Below, piece by piece: positions 13,604 to 15,826 of a DNA stretch of 15,826 bases (the stretch's first letter is position 1; each line of letters opens with the position of its first letter). The stretch is from contig CAMLRB010000070.1 in the NCBI GenBank assembly GCA_946482295.1, positions 1 through 15,826 on the forward strand, written 5' to 3'. The notes beneath the pieces are model-generated. The model was not told the origin of the DNA. It searched no databases and saw only the letters and a list, made by a program, of their open reading frames with translations. Position numbers and translations under genes: made by a program. This DNA is from an uncultured Bacteriovorax sp. (GTDB taxonomy: Bacteria > Bdellovibrionota > Bacteriovoracia > Bacteriovoracales > Bacteriovoracaceae).

Positions 13604-14125
13604 TTATTTTTCAGTTACTACGAAGTTTGCTCTTCTGTTTTTTGACCATGATTCTTCATCGTGACCAAAAGAAACAGGCTTTTCTTTACCAAGAGAAATT
13701 GTCGTAATTCTGTTAGCAGCTACACCTTGAGAGATAAGATAATCACGAACTCCTTTCGCACGTTTTTCGCCAAGAGCAAGGTTGAATTGAACTGAACCGC
13801 GCTCATCAGCGTGCCCTTCAACTTGAACTTTAACTGTTCCATTTTTCTTTAGGAATTCAGCATTGCTCATAAGTGTTTCTTGAGTAGATCCACCGATTGC
13901 AGAAGAGTTGAAGTCAAAGTAAACAGTTTTTAAACCACCTGCGCGGTTTGTATCAGAGTCACCATTAAGCTCTAAGCTCATTCCAGTATTGTTTCCGTTG
14001 TCTGTAACTGTATCAACACTCGGAGTTCCATCAGTTCCTGGGGCTGTTTTCTTTTTGCTCGCACATGAAGTGAGTGAAAGAGATGTTGCGAGAAGAGTGA
14101 TGATGAAAAGCGATTTCAATTTCAT
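13604..14125 (-). CDS. pal: Peptidoglycan-associated lipoprotein Pal
   Basis: 173 aa. Start ATG 14125 is chosen over one at 14155 because AAGGAG (plus 14134-14139) lies 8 bases upstream and a clean lipoprotein signal follows (lipobox LTSC, Cys21). A disordered Asp/Gly/Thr linker (24-65) leads to an OmpA-type domain (66-172): TVYFDFNSSAI, VEGHADERGSVQFNLALGEKRA (102-123, with D107 and R122 of the peptidoglycan-binding site), and GKEKPVSFGHDEESWSKNRRANF near the end. The HADERG...LGEKRA and GHDE...SKNRRA blocks are hallmark Pal sequences. It anchors the outer membrane to peptidoglycan and works with TolB. It heads a leftward operon with the DUF4398, CpoB-like and cytochrome genes; tolQRAB are not in the window. 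Confidence 0.95.
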   Translation of the reverse strand: MKLKSLFIITLLATSLSLTSCASKKKTAPGTDGTPSVDTVTDNGNNTGMSLELNGDSDTNRAGGLKTVYFDFNSSAIGGSTQETLMSNAEFLKKNGTVKVQVEGHADERGSVQFNLALGEKRAKGVRDYLISQGVAANRITTISLGKEKPVSFGHDEESWSKNRRANFVVTEK

Positions 14126-14137
14126 GGGGAAGGCTCC

Positions 14138-14151
14138 TTTTGTTAACAAAA
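14138..14151. repeat. 14-bp perfect palindrome upstream of pal
   Basis: TTTTGTTAACAAAA reads the same on both strands. It begins just past the pal Shine-Dalgarno site and covers the proposed pal -10, so it could be an operator for a small dimeric regulator. Its AT richness makes chance occurrence possible. Confidence 0.4.
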
Positions 14152-14171
14152 TCAAAAAATGTTTATTTCAA
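14143..14171 (-). promoter_or_regulatory. Promoter of the pal operon
   Basis: On the minus strand TTGAAA (plus 14166-14171, 5/6), 17 bases, then TGTTAA (plus 14143-14148, 3/6). The weak -10 lies inside the 14-bp palindrome. Spacing to the start codon (about 18 bases from -10) is short but leaves room for the Shine-Dalgarno site. Confidence 0.35.
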
Positions 14172-14194
14172 ATGACTTTAAAGATAGTTATGAT
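14167..14194 (+). promoter_or_regulatory. Promoter of the secreted peptidase gene
   Basis: TTCAAA (14167-14172), 16 bases, TATGAT (14189-14194, 5/6). The start would be near 14201, with AAGGAAG (14216-14222) in the leader before ATG 14230. It shares its -35 region with the opposing pal promoter. Confidence 0.35.
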
Positions 14195-14229
14195 TATGCA
14201 TATTTTACCGCACATAAGGAAGAAAAAAA

Positions 14230-15826
14230 ATGCCTTCAATCTCTGCCTGTCTGTTAGCTCTCACTATTTTTTTTTCATTCGAGATTGAACTCGCTTATGC
14301 AAAAAATGTTTCATTAAAAACTTCCAATGTCTCCCTCACAACTGATCACGGAATTCTTCAAGCAGAGATTCATTTTGATGAGCGCGACGCACTTCTTGCG
14401 CAGAAAGTAGAAGCTATTATAAAAAATGATTTGATTAAAGTGATCAATTATTTCGAGTATGTTCCCCGTGATCTCGTGCATTTTAACGTCGATCCTTACA
14501 TGCGTTTGTCCAATGGAAATGCTCGGGTATTCACTTCAAGTGTTATTAATTTGTATAACTTTCCTGCTGACCACTCAGACCATCTCGTTGTGATGGAAGA
14601 TTGGCTCAGAGGATTAGTTTTTCATGAATTTGTTCACATCACTCATCTCGATCAGACGCGCGGATTCCTGGATGATGGGCGAAAAATTTTCGGCTCAATT
14701 GCCAAACTCCCGACCAATATTGTCCCGCGCTGGTTCACGGAAGGAATTGCTGTTTGGGCAGAATCTCATTTGCTCAATAAAGGGCGTCTTTCCAATCAGC
14801 TTTTTCGCAAAGAACTTTTGATTCAATTTTTAAAAGAAGAATATTGCGAAAGTATCGATTGTCTCGATGATCCAGGCGTCTATCCTCATGGACAACTTGC
14901 TTATTGGGCCGGATCGCATTTTATTGAATATCTTGAACTTCAGAAACCCGGGACTGTGAAATGTTTAGTGGAAATGAATTCAGGTGTGATTCCATTTTTT
15001 CTCAATCAGGCTTTTGAACAATGTACAGAGAAAACAGCACAAGAGCATTTTGAAGACTTCAGAAAAAAATTAATTGGGGATGCAAGTCCTAATACTCCTG
15101 AGGCCAAAGAAGCCTGGGGAGATAAAATAAATAATGCTTTTGGAAGTGATAATTTTCAAAAAGGTTTTGTGCTCGATGGAGAGTTTCTCTACAAAGTTGA
15201 AAACAGCCGTTATACAGAAGCTCTCATGAGCTACGATCTCTCAGAACCAGGCGGCCTGAGTCTTATCAAACAATTTTACAAATTTCCTATTGCAGACATC
15301 TCTGGCATAGTTCAAATGACTTCTTCTGAAGGAGAAGCTGTTAAGTATCTCGTTGTATCTTTTTATGAAGATACGAGTTTTAGAAAATCCAGCAAACAGT
15401 GGAAACTCATCAATGCAGAAACATTGTTGATTGAGAGAAATCTAAAATTTAAAAACGATCCAAGTTATGTACTCGCTCTTGGAAACAACCGCTACATCAC
15501 GGCCAGTTATATTGATAACGCCTGGAAAATCGAAAAACAAAAATTAAATGAATTTTCAGAAGTTGTTGAAGTCGATGTTCTCCACACTTTTGGTCCCTAT
15601 GTAAATCTGGTTTCGCTTATTAAGGCGGAAGATAAAATATTTGCAAAAATCAATGAAGGTGAAACATCTATTCTACTTATGAGTGAAGTGACTTTGGAAG
15701 AATTCCACGAAGTCTACCGCTCGAATGAATTGTTTGAATTTGTCATTGTTGATTCTGAGTATCTTGTACTTTATGAAAAAGGAAAACACCTTCTTTTTGA
15801 ATTTAATGGCCAGAATGTCACGGTTT
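14230..15826 (+). CDS. Secreted HExxH (gluzincin-type) metallopeptidase, 5' part only
   Basis: Open from ATG 14230 (AAGGAAG 7-9 bases upstream) to the window end, 532 residues visible with no stop. Signal peptide about 1-24 (ELAYA before cleavage, or close to it). Residues 28-100 are an N-terminal beta-rich domain. The zinc motif HEFVH (132-136) and the downstream WFTEGIAVWAE with E171, 35 residues later, form the HExxH...E gluzincin arrangement seen in peptidase MA-type families. A helical C-lobe follows (to about 300, with PHGQLAYWAGSHFIEYLE). From about 310 the sequence is strand-rich with repeating short beta blocks, compatible with a beta-propeller, as in related secreted peptidases. It is divergent from pal with a 104-base gap. 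Substrate unknown; an envelope or prey-directed protease are both possible. Confidence 0.82.
   Translation, partial: MPSISACLLALTIFFSFEIELAYAKNVSLKTSNVSLTTDHGILQAEIHFDERDALLAQKVEAIIKNDLIKVINYFEYVPRDLVHFNVDPYMRLSNGNARVFTSSVINLYNFPADHSDHLVVMEDWLRGLVFHEFVHITHLDQTRGFLDDGRKIFGSIAKLPTNIVPRWFTEGIAVWAESHLLNKGRLSNQLFRKELLIQFLKEEYCESIDCLDDPGVYPHGQLAYWAGSHFIEYLELQKPGTVKCLVEMNSGVIPFFLNQAFEQCTEKTAQEHFEDFRKKLIGDASPNTPEAKEAWGDKINNAFGSDNFQKGFVLDGEFLYKVENSRYTEALMSYDLSEPGGLSLIKQFYKFPIADISGIVQMTSSEGEAVKYLVVSFYEDTSFRKSSKQWKLINAETLLIERNLKFKNDPSYVLALGNNRYITASYIDNAWKIEKQKLNEFSEVVEVDVLHTFGPYVNLVSLIKAEDKIFAKINEGETSILLMSEVTLEEFHEVYRSNELFEFVIVDSEYLVLYEKGKHLLFEFNGQNVTV

Noticed and set aside
1..15826. CRISPR arrays, insertion sequences, tRNA or rRNA genes, prophage genes
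   Set aside because: I looked for repeated units, transposase motifs and tRNA-like cloverleafs and saw none; a tRNA scan and repeat search would be needed to exclude them fully.

Overview
The window looks like a compact, roughly 40 % GC chromosome segment (GC judged by eye) of a Gram-negative bacterium with an outer membrane. It encodes Pal, a CpoB-like protein, a FadL-type barrel, several lipoproteins and other envelope proteins. Protein style and gene content fit Bdellovibrionota (Bacteriovorax/Peredibacter-like predatory relatives) best, but this is an inference; no rRNA or other marker is present to prove it. I see no tRNA, rRNA, CRISPR array, insertion sequence or phage gene, and no gene-free stretch over 300 bases.

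Layout. (1) 2-511: 3' part of an unrecognised gene. (2) 498-2900: a self-contained regulatory module. An ECF sigma factor and a four-helix, cysteine-containing membrane protein (putative anti-sigma) are read leftward. A secreted protein, a MerP-like HMA protein and a MerT-like membrane protein are read rightward. The gap between the two arms holds an unusually symmetric sequence that can be read as two interleaved ECF promoters. (3) 2854-4104: a secreted protein plus a 4-TM protein (leftward) and a small membrane protein (rightward), all unrecognised. (4) 4109-7755: leftward operon tsaD, rsmA, FadL-like gene, smpB, with 4-bp overlaps at the first two junctions. (5) 7839-10891: rightward envelope operon of a DUF3015 protein, a DUF4105 (Lnb-type) protein with a predicted barrel, and an alpha/beta hydrolase, all overlapping. 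(6) 10872-14125: leftward operon of pal, a DUF4398 lipoprotein, a CpoB/YbgF-like lipoprotein, and a lipoprotein joining a degenerate metallophosphatase-like domain to a tetraheme cytochrome c region. (7) 14230-15826: 5' part of a secreted HExxH (gluzincin-type) peptidase, divergent from pal and cut by the window end.

How the genes work together. Regions 5-7 are mostly outer-membrane/periplasm maintenance: Pal anchors the outer membrane to peptidoglycan, the CpoB-like protein is its usual partner, and a likely protease sits next door. Region 4 couples translation quality genes (t6A modification, 16S rRNA dimethylation, trans-translation) with an outer-membrane transporter. Region 2 is the best candidate for a less-described system: a MerT/MerP-like metal-handling pair placed under an ECF sigma/membrane anti-sigma switch instead of MerR, with no MerA in the window. 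Three of the four convergent gene pairs overlap tail to tail and the fourth is separated by 4 bases; there a good terminator for the rightward gene lies inside the opposing smpB coding region.
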